Notes under the pieces: generated by a model
The model's input: the letters and a program-made list of their open reading frames with translations, nothing else
Databases searched by the model: none
What the model was told of the DNA's origin: nothing
Position numbers and translations under genes: made by a program
Shown here: positions 10,903-21,497 of the stretch, one piece after another
Numbering within the stretch: the stretch's first letter is position 1
Layout of the letters: the number at the start of each line of letters is the position of its first letter
NCBI GenBank assembly: GCA_965183855.1
Contig: CBCYMI010000010.1
Location: forward strand, 62,001 to 126,000
Origin: CBCYMI01 sp965183855
Lineage (GTDB): Bacteria; Pseudomonadota; Alphaproteobacteria; Caulobacterales; Maricaulaceae
Direction: 5' to 3'
Length of the DNA: 64,000 nucleotides

Positions 10903-11147
10903 TTTAGACACAAATATGGGATAATAAATATACTGAAACTAACAAGCATTTGAATATGCTATCTAAAAAAATTGTCGTTTACAATAAAATATACGATATA
11001 TGACTTATTGGGCTGGTTAATGCGTATATCTGAAAAAGAAGATTAGTTTTTTCTGCTTGGTTTTGGTAAAAAAGCTCAAATCAATGTAAAAATCATCAGA
11101 AAATCAGATTAGGAGAGCTTCTTAAAGGGTGGAATCTAAATAGATCT

Positions 11148-11344
11148 ATGTTTTTCAGCTTTAAAACATTGTGTGTTTTATTTGCTTTTTTATCATGTCC
11201 TTGCTAAGGATGGCTATAAAAGCATGTGTATAATATCAAAAAAACAAAGGTGAATTAGAGCACTCTTATTATCAGAAAAAGAGCACTCTTATTATCAGAA
11301 AAAATAACAGGAATGTTATTCAATCAGAAAATGAACAAAACTGA
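11148..11344 (+). pseudogene. Possible remnant of a small secreted protein
   Basis: An ATG at 11148 opens a signal-peptide-like segment (MFFSFKTLCVLFAFLS); after a one-base shift the frame continues HVLAKDGYKSMCIISKK, giving a plausible Sec cleavage site at VLA. A further shift gives KGELEHSYYQKK to a TGA at 11342. No family recognised. The hydrophobic segment and cleavage site are the only support, and a chance reading is possible. Confidence 0.25.
11258..11303. repeat. Exact tandem duplication of a 23-bp unit
   Basis: The 23-base unit starting GAGCACTCTTATTATC occurs twice back to back without mismatch. It lies inside the possible small-protein remnant and would shift that frame by two. 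Confidence 0.85.
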
Positions 11345-11440
11345 ATAACAAGCATGATATTTAAGAGATGATTTTGAATCTGGTTATGACATTTATTGTT
11401 TTTAAGAAAACAGGCAGAATTATTTAAAGGATAAAATTGT

Positions 11441-12059
11441 GTGACAAAAAACTCAAAACTTGATTTATTTATTCAAGAATCTATTAAGCATGGCAAATCA
11501 TTTGAAGAAATCAAAAGGGTATTATTAGAAGCAGGTTGGCAAAAACATCAAATTCGTTCAGGGCTTGAAACCTATTATTTAACTAAATATCCAATTGCCG
11601 TCCCAAAACCGAAACCTTTTATATCTCCAAGATTGTTTTTTCTTTATTTATTATATTTTTTAATGTTGTATCTGGTCGTTTATAACACTGTCAGTCTATT
11701 ATTTATCTGTTTAAATTATTACCTCCTGATGGATTGGGTGAATATCAGAAATACTCGAACCATATTAGAGAAAATATTCAAATTAATTTATCGGTTATTC
11801 TGGTTTGCCCTACCAAATGGTTTTCTTTATTTCTTATTTAACAAATAAAATAATAAAATCAACAAAACAGTCTATTCCACGGATTCGATTATTTTGATTT
11901 ATATTACATTAATTTATTTCCGCATGCATTATTACGGGTAATGCATGCCTGTTTGTTTATTATTTTCTGAAAGGTGAATTAAGCATTCGTTTTATTTTAA
12001 AAATTCTAATTTTAATGGCAATCATTGCAGGATTTTATTTTTTTATAGAGCAGAATTAA
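11441..12059 (+). pseudogene. DUF5671-like multi-helix membrane protein, frame-broken
   Basis: Function unknown. The start is GTG at 11441 after AAAGGA. The N-terminal cytoplasmic part (LDLFIQESIKHGKSFEEIKR, then LLEAGWQKHQIRSGLETYY) followed by VPKPKPFISPRLFFLYLLYF resembles the N-terminus of DUF5671 proteins. The open frame ends at 11848, but from about 11725 a different frame (PDGLGEYQKYSNHIRENIQI) continues the protein. A last frame gives a C-terminal pair KGELSIRFILKILILMAIIA and a stop at 12057-12059. At least three indels. The following gene seems to be its operon partner. Confidence 0.55.
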
Positions 12060-12078
12060 AACGAGATGAGCAAAACAC

Positions 12079-12547
12079 ATGAAAGATAAGATGTATGGAA
12101 GTTTCCTTAAGAGTATTAGTATACTTGTCTTGTTTGTATTTTGATCTGGGCTTTTTATATTGTAAAAACACCTCAATATAATCGTGAACTAAGAATAGAT
12201 CAAAAACGAATTAACCATGTTTATCAGGCTAGAAGAGCTGTGAATATGTATTATAATAGCAAACAGGTTTTGCCAAATTCAATGGAAAACTTACTCAAAC
12301 CAGAATCTTTAAATTACGAAATAAACTCTCTTTTTTTATTCAGAGCTCTAAGAAAAAGTATTTTGATCTTGAATATCAGGTAAAAACACAAACCAAATAT
12401 CAGATTTGTACGCTATTTTTACATTCTTCAGATCAAAGGGAGGCTTATAAATTTTTATGGGAAAATAGAAACCAAAAAAAATGGAAACATCCATCTGGTA
12501 AATATTGTTTTACATTCTCTGTTGATATAAGACAAAATAAAAAATAG
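12079..12547 (+). pseudogene. Membrane-anchored hypothetical protein, frame-broken
   Basis: Function not recognised. From ATG 12079 an N-terminal membrane segment (FLKSISILVLFVF) is read; a shift near 12143 gives LIWAFYIVKTPQYNRELR and a helical region RINHVYQARRAVNMYYNSK. After a second shift near 12340 the tail YQVKTQTKYQICTLFLHSS leads to HPSGKYCFTFSVDI and the TAG at 12545. Reconstructed length about 155 residues: one membrane anchor and a small periplasmic domain with two Cys. It begins 19 bases after the DUF5671-like gene, suggesting a two-gene unit. Confidence 0.45.
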
Positions 12548-12938
12548 CGTTTGAATTTATTCTAAGAGTCCAATCAATAGAGTATAAAAAAGATATAAAG
12601 AGTGAAGAAAAAGGATTTGATATATTTCTATTATTAATATGAAGATAGGCTTATACTTAAATAGAGATTGCATTTATTAATATAAACGTTCAAACCTTGT
12701 GATAAATGATAAGCTTTGATGATCAGAAAAAGATCAAATCAAGGGTGTACTGTTTTTCAAAAAAAGCAGAATAATCTGGCTTATAAAGAAAAAGTATAAA
12801 AGGATTTCCGATATTGAGATTTATGGGCTTTAAAGGTTCCGATTTTAGGCTTAAAAAATTATGAATAAGATATGATTCCTAACAGCTGTTTTTCCAGTTA
12901 AAAGATCAGATTATTTAGAAATCATGTGTTAAGAAAAA
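12548..12938. other. Intergenic stretch, nothing recognised
   Basis: These 391 bases have short frames only and no strong hairpin. They separate the hypothetical pair from the converging tRNA gene. Confidence 0.5.
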
Positions 12939-13014
12939 TGGTGCCACCAGTGAGAATTGAACTTACGACCTCACCTCTTACCAAGGGTGCGCTCTAACAC
13001 TGAGCTATGGCGGC
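12939..13014 (-). tRNA. tRNA-Thr (GGT anticodon), structurally irregular
   Basis: Minus-strand tRNA including an encoded CCA. The acceptor arm GCCGCCA pairs with TGGTGGC (one G-T pair), and the anticodon loop TTGGTAA gives GGT for threonine. Three features are abnormal: the 3' side of the anticodon stem reads GAGGTG, where GGGTG is needed to pair with CACCC, implying one inserted A; the D loop reads AGTGTTA instead of the usual AGTGGTA, losing a conserved G; and the T stem GTAAG/CTCAC has an A-C mismatch. Either a decaying tRNA or a sequence error. Identity as tRNA-Thr is clear; function is doubtful. Confidence 0.8.
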
Positions 13015-13377
13015 ATGTGATTAATCCATTATGATTTAAGTCTGAGTTTTATCCAAACAAAAAAAAAAACACAAGATTTCTTTTAAGAGAAACAAACTAA
13101 AAAGGATTCTTTTTATAAGAAAAGAGATTTTTATTGAATATTTTCATATGATTGTGAAACCTCTTTGTTTTCTTTTTAAAATTCCATTGATATGATGAAG
13201 CTATCAAGATAGACTTAAAAACTATAAAATAGTGAATCTGGATTAGAAATATGTGCGTGCATTTTTTAAATTCAAAACAGGGCAGAACATATAAAATTAA
13301 ATTGTCGAAAAGCCATAAAGATACAATCAGTATAATTAAAAAGCAGGCTAAAAGGAATCAATTGAAAGATAATTCAT
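13015..13377. other. Intergenic stretch, nothing recognised
   Basis: These 363 AT-rich bases separate the divergent tRNA-Thr and the 55-residue gene upstream of murA. Promoters for both should lie here, but I find no convincing consensus pair. Confidence 0.4.
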
Positions 13378-13545
13378 ATGAAGACAGATAACTCAGCTTT
13401 AAACTCCTCCCAAAAAAAACAGAAATCAGGAAAACATCATCAAGATAGAATACAGCAGAAACAGGCATTGAGGCAGCAAAATCTGGCAGCTCAATTGCGA
13501 GCTAATTTAAAAAAGAAGAAACAGGCAAATGATTCTATAAAATAA
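13378..13545 (+). CDS. Small basic protein upstream of murA
   Basis: A 55-residue intact frame starting at ATG 13378. It is strongly basic and glutamine-rich, with a helical segment IQQKQALRQQNLAAQLRANL followed by four Lys. Alphaproteobacteria often carry a similarly short, basic, unnamed protein just before murA whose conserved end is an LRANL-like motif plus Lys/Arg, and this gene has the same place and shape. No domain known. Nucleic-acid or membrane binding would be guesswork. Confidence 0.55.
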   Translation: MKTDNSALNSSQKKQKSGKHHQDRIQQKQALRQQNLAAQLRANLKKKKQANDSIK

Positions 13546-13660
13546 GATTATTGATCTCGATTCTTTTTTAAACTGGCTTTAAATCTGCTTTTAACTGTTT
13601 GATATGGAAGGAATCATCATGTTGAATATGAGTAAAACAAAAATGGTTTGGAATATATAA

Positions 13661-14919
<1,259 letters not shown>

Positions 14920-14927
<8 letters not shown>

Positions 14928-15399
14928 TATAAAAAACAGACAGGGTAAGAAAATTACAATTTTCAAACCAGGATTATAAGGAATATGTCGAATTTACTAA
15001 GATATTGGTCTATGAGCCTGAAGATTTTAAAATTATCGCAACCCTTCTACAAGGAGGGCTTGTCCAAGCTGGGCATATGATTTATGATCGAAAAAAGCGT
15101 TCTTTTGTTTTTGAATGCAACGGATTTGTTGGAATTGCTGTAAGTCAAAAAAATGAAATGGCAACAACAACCCGATGTGCCATTCAGATTAATAATGTAT
15201 TGCAAGTTCAGTATCTGATTTTTCTATAGATCAGCCTGAGCTAACATATCATTTTGTAACCTTGTTTTTTGAGTTTAACGTAAAACCAGATGGAATGATT
15301 TTGATTCTATTTGAAAAAGGGGGGAAGATTAAACTTAATGTTGAGTGTTTAGATGTCATGCTTATTGATCTTGAAGTTTTAGGTCAAAAACAAATCTGA
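14920..15399 (+). pseudogene. DUF2948 family protein, frame-broken
   Basis: Function unknown. In alphaproteobacteria DUF2948 follows murA, as here. The middle frame reads LVYEPEDFKIIATLLQGGLV, QAGHMIYDRKKRSFVFECN and RCAIQINNVLQVQ. After a shift near 15205 it continues to KLNVECLDVMLIDLEVLGQ and a TGA at 15397. The likely start is the ATG at 14920, overlapping the murA stop, with one more shift near 14955; a TTG at 15005 is the alternative. About 155 residues. Probably translationally coupled to murA. Confidence 0.65.
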
Positions 15400-15429
15400 G
15401 TTCGGATCTTCACAAAAATAAAGGGGTAG

Positions 15430-15968
15430 ATGGATATGGAAAAGGAGAATAAAGCCGAACATTATATTATTAAAATAAAGCTTGATCCAGACGTCTTGGC
15501 TTCTCTTTCGTCACAGACCAAATATGAGTCTGAAATTGCTATTCGTGATTTTTTGGATGGAAACTATTTTAACCCCAAAGAAATAAAAAACAAAGGACCT
15601 TATATGCTTTTACTATCTTTGACAGAAGATAGATTAATCCTTACACTACAAGCAAAATCAGATTTGGAACCTGATAATCGTTCAAATAATCCCAAAATTT
15701 ATGCTTTTTCCATGGTTCCATTTTAAAAGAATTATCAAGGATTATTTCTTGATTTGCGAAAGCTATCAACAAGCCGTGCAAAAATCAGGACCTGCACAAA
15801 TAGAAGCAATTGATATGGGCAGAAGAGGACTTCATGATGAAGGTTCTGAATTATTAATCAGCAGGATGGAACAAAAAAATAACCATGGATTTCCCAACAG
15901 CGAGAAAATTATTTACTTTGATCTGCTCATTGAAATGGAAAGGAACAGATATTTCTTCTGGAAACTAA
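15430..15968 (+). pseudogene. UPF0262 family protein, two frame breaks
   Basis: Conserved alphaproteobacterial protein of unknown function. The first frame (15430-15726) holds the N-terminal half with EIAIRDFLDGNYFNP and a PYMLLLSLTEDRLIL strand. One base shift near 15715 leads to FKRIIKDYFLICESYQQAVQ, then IEAIDMGRRGLHDEGSELL, the hallmark of this family. A second shift near 15880 gives ITMDFPTARKLFTLICSLKW and the stop at 15966-15968, directly abutting the ATG of the next gene. Operon order murA-DUF2948-UPF0262-phosphatase-infA is conserved. Both shifts are single-base. Confidence 0.78.
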
Positions 15969-16407
15969 ATGAAGCAATCTTCTTCTTTATTATTTGTCTG
16001 TCGTCTCAATGCGGTTCGCTCTCCGATTGCACAAGCGATTGCGCAAAAACATCTCGTCGATCACTATGAGGCTTATTCATGTGGGATTACCCCTTGTCGG
16101 ATGGATCAAAATGTTATAAAAGCACTTGAGCTGGAGGGAATATCCTTTAAAGCATGAACCTTGTGGCTTTAAAGATTTGGAAAACATTCCATTTGAACAG
16201 GTGATTGTTCTAAGCCAGGGCGCTTATCGACAGGCTAAACTATTTGCAGAAAAAATAGGAGCATGCTTTTATTACTGGGAAATAGAATTGCCAGACCAGG
16301 GAGTGAATTCTTCCAATTACCAAAGGGGAATATTGGAAGAGTATAAAAGATTAATTAAAAAAATAGAAAATAAATTGCTTCTTCATTTTGAGCAGAATAA
16401 TCGATAA
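15969..16407 (+). pseudogene. Low-molecular-weight protein-tyrosine-phosphatase-like protein, one frame break
   Basis: The P-loop LLFVCRLNAVRSP shows the CX5RS signature with Cys near residue 11 and Arg near 17, as in LMW phosphatases and arsenate reductases. The first frame runs to 16157; one shift near 16150 joins it to FKDLENIPFEQVIVLSQGAY and then ELPDQGVNSSNYQRGILEEY, where the expected DP motif reads LPDQ, so the general-acid Asp is retained but not the usual DP. About 145 residues. Its ATG follows the UPF0262 stop with no gap. Cytoplasmic. Confidence 0.72.
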
Positions 16408-16495
16408 ATAAAGCACTCAATTTTTTAAAAACAGGGCGTAAATTTGAAGAAAAGAGTTATTTTAAATTATAAAAGGATAAAATACAGGGATATAT

Positions 16496-16717
16496 ATGTC
16501 TAAAAAAGATCGTGAGATTGAATTAAATGCTGAAGTAATTGAAGCGATGCGTGATGCTAGATTTCGGGTGAAGCTGGAAACAGGAATGGAGATTATGGCT
16601 TATGCTTCTGGTGATATTCGTAAAAACAGGATTCGAATTGTCGTTGGTGATAAGGTCATGGTAAAAATGCCTGTTGATAGCTATGAACTTGGTCGTATTG
16701 TTTATCGATTTAAATAA
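16496..16717 (+). CDS. infA: Translation initiation factor IF-1
   Basis: Essential OB-fold protein that binds the 30S A site during initiation. The frame is a complete 73-residue IF-1, with FRVKLETGMEIMAYASGDIR and RKNRIRIVVGDKVMVKM, ending in GRIVYRFK, the invariant family C-terminus. The start ATG lies 89 bases after the phosphatase gene. The maf frame opens within its 3' end. It is the first undamaged gene after the broken block at 3-16 kb. Confidence 0.96.
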   Translation: MSKKDREIELNAEVIEAMRDARFRVKLETGMEIMAYASGDIRKNRIRIVVGDKVMVKMPVDSYELGRIVYRFK

Positions 16718-17399
16718 AATTTTAGTTGAGCGTAAAGTTATTCATTTGATACATTCTGCCGCCTCCCCATTTTTTATATTAGCCAGTCAAAGTCCTCGCC
16801 GTTTGGAGATTTTAAACCAAATGGGGATTATTCCTGATCGTGTGATTGCATCTGGATGCAATGAGAGCCAGGTAAAGAAAGAAACACCAAGACAAATGAC
16901 AAAAAGATTGGCGTTTGAGAAAATGAATTCAGCCATAGCGTTTTTAAAACAGGAGACAGGATTTAAATCAGAAAATTCTGTAAGAAAAAAATATATTCTT
17001 ACCGCTGATACAAGTGTTGTTAAGGGAAGAACGGTTTTATTTAAGCCAGAAAATGAAGAACAAGCCAAAACTTATTTGCAGACTTTATCTGGATCCAGTC
17101 ACAGAGTATATACAGCAATTCAGCTTTGCTGTATTTGGCAAGGAGAGAAACAAAAACAGGCAAGCCAGTTGGTCGAAAGCAGGGTGAAATTCAAAAAACT
17201 ATCTTCAGAGGAAATTCAATCCTATTTGAAAACACGTGAATGGGAAGGAAAATCTGGTGGGTATGCCATTCAAGGACGTGCGGCTTGTTTTATTCAGCAA
17301 ATAACAGGGTCTTATTCTGCTATTATGGGATTGCCAGTTTATGAAACCTATTTATTATTAACAGGGCTTGGACTTAATATTCTTACTCACAGAAGATAA
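16683..17399 (+). CDS. Maf-like nucleotide pyrophosphatase
   Basis: Maf proteins hydrolyse non-canonical or UTP/dTTP-type nucleotides. The signature FILASQSPRRLEILNQMG begins the conserved domain, followed by KKYILTADTSVV with the catalytic Asp region, and GGYAIQGRAACFIQQITGSY with VMGLP-like IMGLPVYE near the end. The frame overlaps infA at ATG 16683; a TTG at 16746 gives a length closer to family members, so the true start is uncertain. It sits in the conserved infA-maf-rng-yacG order. Intact. Confidence 0.9.
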   Translation: MNLVVLFIDLNKILVERKVIHLIHSAASPFFILASQSPRRLEILNQMGIIPDRVIASGCNESQVKKETPRQMTKRLAFEKMNSAIAFLKQETGFKSENSVRKKYILTADTSVVKGRTVLFKPENEEQAKTYLQTLSGSSHRVYTAIQLCCIWQGEKQKQASQLVESRVKFKKLSSEEIQSYLKTREWEGKSGGYAIQGRAACFIQQITGSYSAIMGLPVYETYLLLTGLGLNILTHRR

Positions 17400-17608
17400 A
17401 CGCTGTGATTTTTAGGCTGAAATTCTAATTATTGATTAAAAAGATTCTCTTTTGGAGTAAACCGAAAATGAACCCCATTGAAAAAACTGATTGAAAAAAA
17501 ACGGAAGATTTTTTAAAAATATGATTAGCGTTAAGTATAAAACAGCTCAGCTTTTGATTATTTCTCAGGATTTTAACGAAACCTTTGATGGATTAAACGA
17601 TAAAAGAG

Positions 17609-18760
17609 ATGAAATTAAACCATAAACACGCATTGATTGATCATAGAATAGGAGAAAGCAGGGCTGTGATTTTTGATGATCAGGGTCAGGCTTTTGAATT
17701 ATTTATTCATAGATGGTTAGATCAATCTCCTTACCAAGGAGAGGTTCATCGAGGCATTATTAAACGAATTGAAGATAATTTCTCGGCAGCCTTTATAGAG
17801 CTGGAACGAGGTGTGACAGGGTTCTTACCTCTGAGCAAATCCCTTGTTCAAAAAAAAGGTCTGTTTCAAGGTACGAAAATAATCATTACCATTAAGGCAG
17901 AAGCGCATTCAGATAAATTACCAATTCTTGAAATTTCAGATCCTTCATTAACGCCGTCATTACCTGAAACGCATTGTTTAGAATCTTTAATGCAAGCGGA
18001 TTTATTTAAAACCAGGTTTGAGCGATATCTTAAACATTATTATGAAAAATATTCTATTTCCATTGATTTGGTTAGGATTGAAGATCAAGATAAAATGGAT
18101 TGTGAGGATATAGATGATTTATTTGATCACGCATTATCTGCTTATATTCCTTTAAGTGATCAGGGGGGAATCTGGATTGAAAAAACACATGCATTAACAG
18201 CAATCGATATTGATCATGGCAGAGGAAAGGGAACGCATTTTCAACAGGGTATTATTAAACGAAATCTTGAAGCGCTTTCTGTGATTGAGCGTCAGATCAG
18301 ATTACGTAGAATTTCAGGATTAATTGTAATTGATTTCATTACAATTCATAATCCAAAAGCACGCCATGATTTATTTAAAGCAATTCAATCTGCCTTTAAC
18401 TCTCATCATTATGATCATAAATTAATAATCGCTCCTTTATCACAGTTTTGTCTTTGTGAGCTCTCACGAGAGAGATTAAAATCGCCTCTTTCTGAAATTA
18501 TGCTCAATCAAAGCCAGCAAAAAACCAGCGAAACTCTTGCTTTAGAAGCCATTCATAAACTCTATCAGGCTGGGCTTGTTCATAAAAAGGAATATCTTTA
18601 TCTTATCGTACACAAAGAGATTATGAATTGGCTTGAAACAACGGCTTTAAACTGGAAGCAGATTTTGGAAACAAAATTTGGCAATAGGTTTGCGGTACAA
18701 TCAAGATCAAATGATCATCGAGACAAGATTGAAATCATATGTGAACAAGAATGGAAATAA
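17609..18760 (+). CDS. Ribonuclease E/G family protein
   Basis: Endoribonuclease of RNA processing and turnover. An S1-like RNA-binding region covers about residues 35-105 (GEVHRGIIKRIEDNFSAAFI, GVTGFLPLSK). The catalytic domain has AIDIDHGRGKG and, 40 residues on, GLIVIDFI, which carry the two metal-binding Asp positions. At 383 residues it is shorter than E. coli RNase G and has no CPXC zinc-link motif, as in the short version found next to maf in alphaproteobacteria. Intact; 210 bases separate it from maf. Confidence 0.88.
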   Translation: MKLNHKHALIDHRIGESRAVIFDDQGQAFELFIHRWLDQSPYQGEVHRGIIKRIEDNFSAAFIELERGVTGFLPLSKSLVQKKGLFQGTKIIITIKAEAHSDKLPILEISDPSLTPSLPETHCLESLMQADLFKTRFERYLKHYYEKYSISIDLVRIEDQDKMDCEDIDDLFDHALSAYIPLSDQGGIWIEKTHALTAIDIDHGRGKGTHFQQGIIKRNLEALSVIERQIRLRRISGLIVIDFITIHNPKARHDLFKAIQSAFNSHHYDHKLIIAPLSQFCLCELSRERLKSPLSEIMLNQSQQKTSETLALEAIHKLYQAGLVHKKEYLYLIVHKEIMNWLETTALNWKQILETKFGNRFAVQSRSNDHRDKIEIICEQEWK

Positions 18761-19482
18761 ATCTGGCTATATTATAAAACATATTGAAAAATCTGATAGA
18801 TTAAATTAAAGAAAATATGAATATTCATATAAGGTCAGATAAAAATAAGATATATATTGAATGTTTTAATATTGAAGAGGATAGAACATAAAAAAGCTAT
18901 TATTTATTTCTTATTATCCATTAATATTTGACAATGGGTATTTATATTATTGTTATGAAATAGTCATATTTAATCTTGCAAGAATGAGAGCTGACTTTGA
19001 ATGTTAAGCGAGTTGATTTGATAATAACATATAATAGTTTAAATTAGGAAATAAATTTTAACCGGTGAGATTCAAAGAAGAGAGGAAATTAAACTCCTTG
19101 TTTTTTAAGCTATAAAAAAACACTTTTACTTATATTTCTCTTTTGAAAGAAAAAAGAAAAGTTTTGTATGTACTATTTTTATATTAAGCTCATGGGAATT
19201 GTTTTCTAATTCAGGCTTTTATTGCGTTTAACATTATTGCTTGACTTTAGAATAAAATTAGATAATCCAATCTTTGGATTTTGGTATAAAATAGAGTTTT
19301 TAAAACAAGATACAGATTTATATTGGATATTTTTTTGATATGGTGTTAAGTAGAATTTGAGCCTTTATTTGTCAAAAGACTTGCTATGATCATGAGAATT
19401 GTTTTTTGCTTTTTCTATCTTGCATGCAAAGGTAAAGATTTGGATAGATAAAGTGATAAAAAATTTAATAAATAGGTGTTTA
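18761..19482 (+). other. Long gap between rng and yacG with a promoter-like element
   Basis: 722 AT-rich bases without a convincing reading frame, in a place where related genomes usually have rng and yacG adjacent. A promoter-like pair lies at 18928-18956 (listed separately). No protein remnant, tRNA or strong terminator seen. Confidence 0.5.
18928..18956 (+). promoter_or_regulatory. Sigma-70-like promoter candidate
   Basis: A perfect -35 TTGACA at 18928-18933 is followed by a 17-base spacer and TGTTAT at 18951-18956. It points toward yacG, 520 bases downstream, so it may drive yacG or an unannotated transcript. In AT-rich DNA such matches occur by chance. Confidence 0.35.
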
Positions 19483-19653
19483 ATGAGTCATCAAAAGCAA
19501 AAAGCCTGTCTATTATGTCAACGTCCAGCGGATCATAAATATCGTCCTTTTTGTTCTAAAGCGTGTGCAGATATAGATCTGGATCATTGGCTAAATGGAC
19601 GCTATCAGATTAGTGATAAAAAAGAAAATGACAAAGAGGAACCCTCTGTCTAA
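19483..19653 (+). CDS. yacG: DNA gyrase inhibitor YacG (zinc-binding)
   Basis: A 56-residue zinc protein of the YacG family; the E. coli homologue inhibits gyrase. The four zinc ligands are visible as CLLC and CSKAC, followed by DIDLDHWLNGRYQI, matching the family's DLxxWLxGxY motif. The ATG at 19483 is chosen over the upstream in-frame start at 19399 because the family begins shortly before the first Cys pair. It completes the infA-maf-rng-yacG series. Intact. Confidence 0.88.
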   Translation: MSHQKQKACLLCQRPADHKYRPFCSKACADIDLDHWLNGRYQISDKKENDKEEPSV

Positions 19654-19949
19654 AAAAACAGAAATCGGCACATCTAAATGCTGGACAGATTGTATTTTAT
19701 TGCTTATAAGCGTTGACAGATTTTATATAAAACTGACAGCTGGTTGAATATTCTCCTGGCTTGAAAAGATAAAATAGAAAACTGAAAAATATCCTATTCT
19801 TTCTGAAGAGCGGAGATGCGGACTAAAGCAAAATCTGACTTTGTTTCGGATTTGGAATTGACAGTTTTACCATTTCGGGTTTGATATAAAAATAGGTTGA
19901 TTTGACAGGTTTGGAATTAACCCAAAACAGAGTGTCAAATCTATAGAAT

Positions 19950-20025
<76 letters not shown>

Positions 20026-20463
20026 TTTTTCATTCTTTATTAATCATATACCAGCTTAAAAGATTTTTCTTAAAAAAAGAATATCTTGATAAAGATAAAA
20101 TGAGCGCTTAATACAATTTTATAGACAAGGTTTACTGAAAAACAGGTTTTATGTCTGACTTCTGACTAAAAAGCCAAATGAAATTTATGATTATAATCAC
20201 AAAATTCCTGTTTAGACTTAAAAACGAAGCGCAATTTAACTCCCTATTTTTTAAATGAGATGATAATAAATTTCTTAATCTGGATTTTATTCATGATAAA
20301 AAGAGAAAAACAGATCAAGCTTTTTCTCTATTGCTTTGTAATTGGGGTTAATATAAATTTTATTTATAAAGGAGAGATAGAGAAAAATAAAACAGGAGTG
20401 ATTTATAAAGAATGGTTCTGATCATTCATGATTCAATTTGTATCTTATAGGAGAATGTTCAAA
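20026..20463. other. Intergenic stretch, nothing recognised
   Basis: These 438 bases hold no frame or strong hairpin that I can support. Confidence 0.5.
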
Positions 20464-20995
20464 ATGATGATGAAAAACAAATTACATCCAACAGATTTGT
20501 TTCCTACAATTTTAGTGAAGGATTTGAACGGAAATAAAATAGAAATTGGAAAACCAAAAAAAGGCATGGATTAGCAAACAATACTTGTTTATCGGGGAAA
20601 GCATTGTCCATTATGTACGAAATATTTAAACCAGATAGAACAGTATAAACAGCGCTTTTTTGACCAGAAAATTGATCTTATTGCAGTTTCGGCAGATCAC
20701 AAAGCTCAGCTAGAGGAGCATGTTAAAACCCTAAATCCATTATATTATGTCTTGACAATAGAACAAATGCAAAAGCTCGGCGTTTATATCTCTATTTCAA
20801 GATTTGAGTAAGAAACGGATCATTATTTTGCAGAACCTGCTTTGTTTGTCATTAATCATGAATTTAGATTACAAGTTGTAGATGTTTCCAATAAATCTTT
20901 TTGTCAGACCATAAATTGAGGCTTTGATATCAGGGCTTGAATGGATTAGAAACCCTGATAATTATTATCCTATTCGAGGAAGTTATACAGGGTAA
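20464..20995 (+). pseudogene. Peroxiredoxin-like (AhpC/TSA) protein, two stop codons and a frame break
   Basis: Thioredoxin-fold protein of the redoxin family. From ATG 20464 one frame reads DLFPTILVKDLNGNKIEIG, an in-frame TAG at 20572-20574, TILVYRGKHCPLCTKYLNQI with a CPLC active site, DLIAVSADHKAQLEEHV, an in-frame TAA near 20810, and DHYFAEPALFVINHEFRLQ. A final shift near 20918 gives GLEWIRNPDNYYPIRGSY and the stop at 20993. The TAG sits where homologues tend to carry Trp. Substitution-type stops cannot be explained by homopolymer miscounts, so this looks like genuine decay. Confidence 0.8.
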
Positions 20996-21497
20996 TCTTT
21001 AAAGTAGGGGATCATTTTAGAGATGGAATTGCTTTCGAATTTCGGTTGATTTTTTTAAAGCTTTTCTTTCTTTTTGAAAGCATGATGGGGGTTTTAAGTA
21101 TCCGTCTATATTCTGGGAAACGAGATTGGAACAAAGGGAGAATGTACGTTAATAAATAAAACAATAAGCTAAAATGAGTTTAATTTTACTAGAGTCATTA
21201 TGGATATATTGAATGAAAAATTTAAAGAAAGAGATATTGAAACCAGCTTTTATTTGTTTTAATAAACTTTCAAGATGCTGATGTATAAAGCGTTTTTAGA
21301 TAAACGCCTAAATTTAATACATTTTTTTATGTAAGCTGTAACAAAAAAACAGAGTTATAATTACAAAAAGTTGAATTATATGAATTGCTCATTTAAGATA
21401 ATATTAATATTATTTTTAGTAAATATATTTTTAGATTTTGCTAAAAGCAGAAACAGATATTTATTTCCTGAATTCAAAGTAAAAATAGGCTAAGGCG
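20996..21497. other. Intergenic stretch, nothing recognised
   Basis: 502 bases upstream of the amino-acid binding protein. A small hairpin GCGTTT/AAACGC lies near 21285. No gene or clear promoter supported. Confidence 0.45.
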
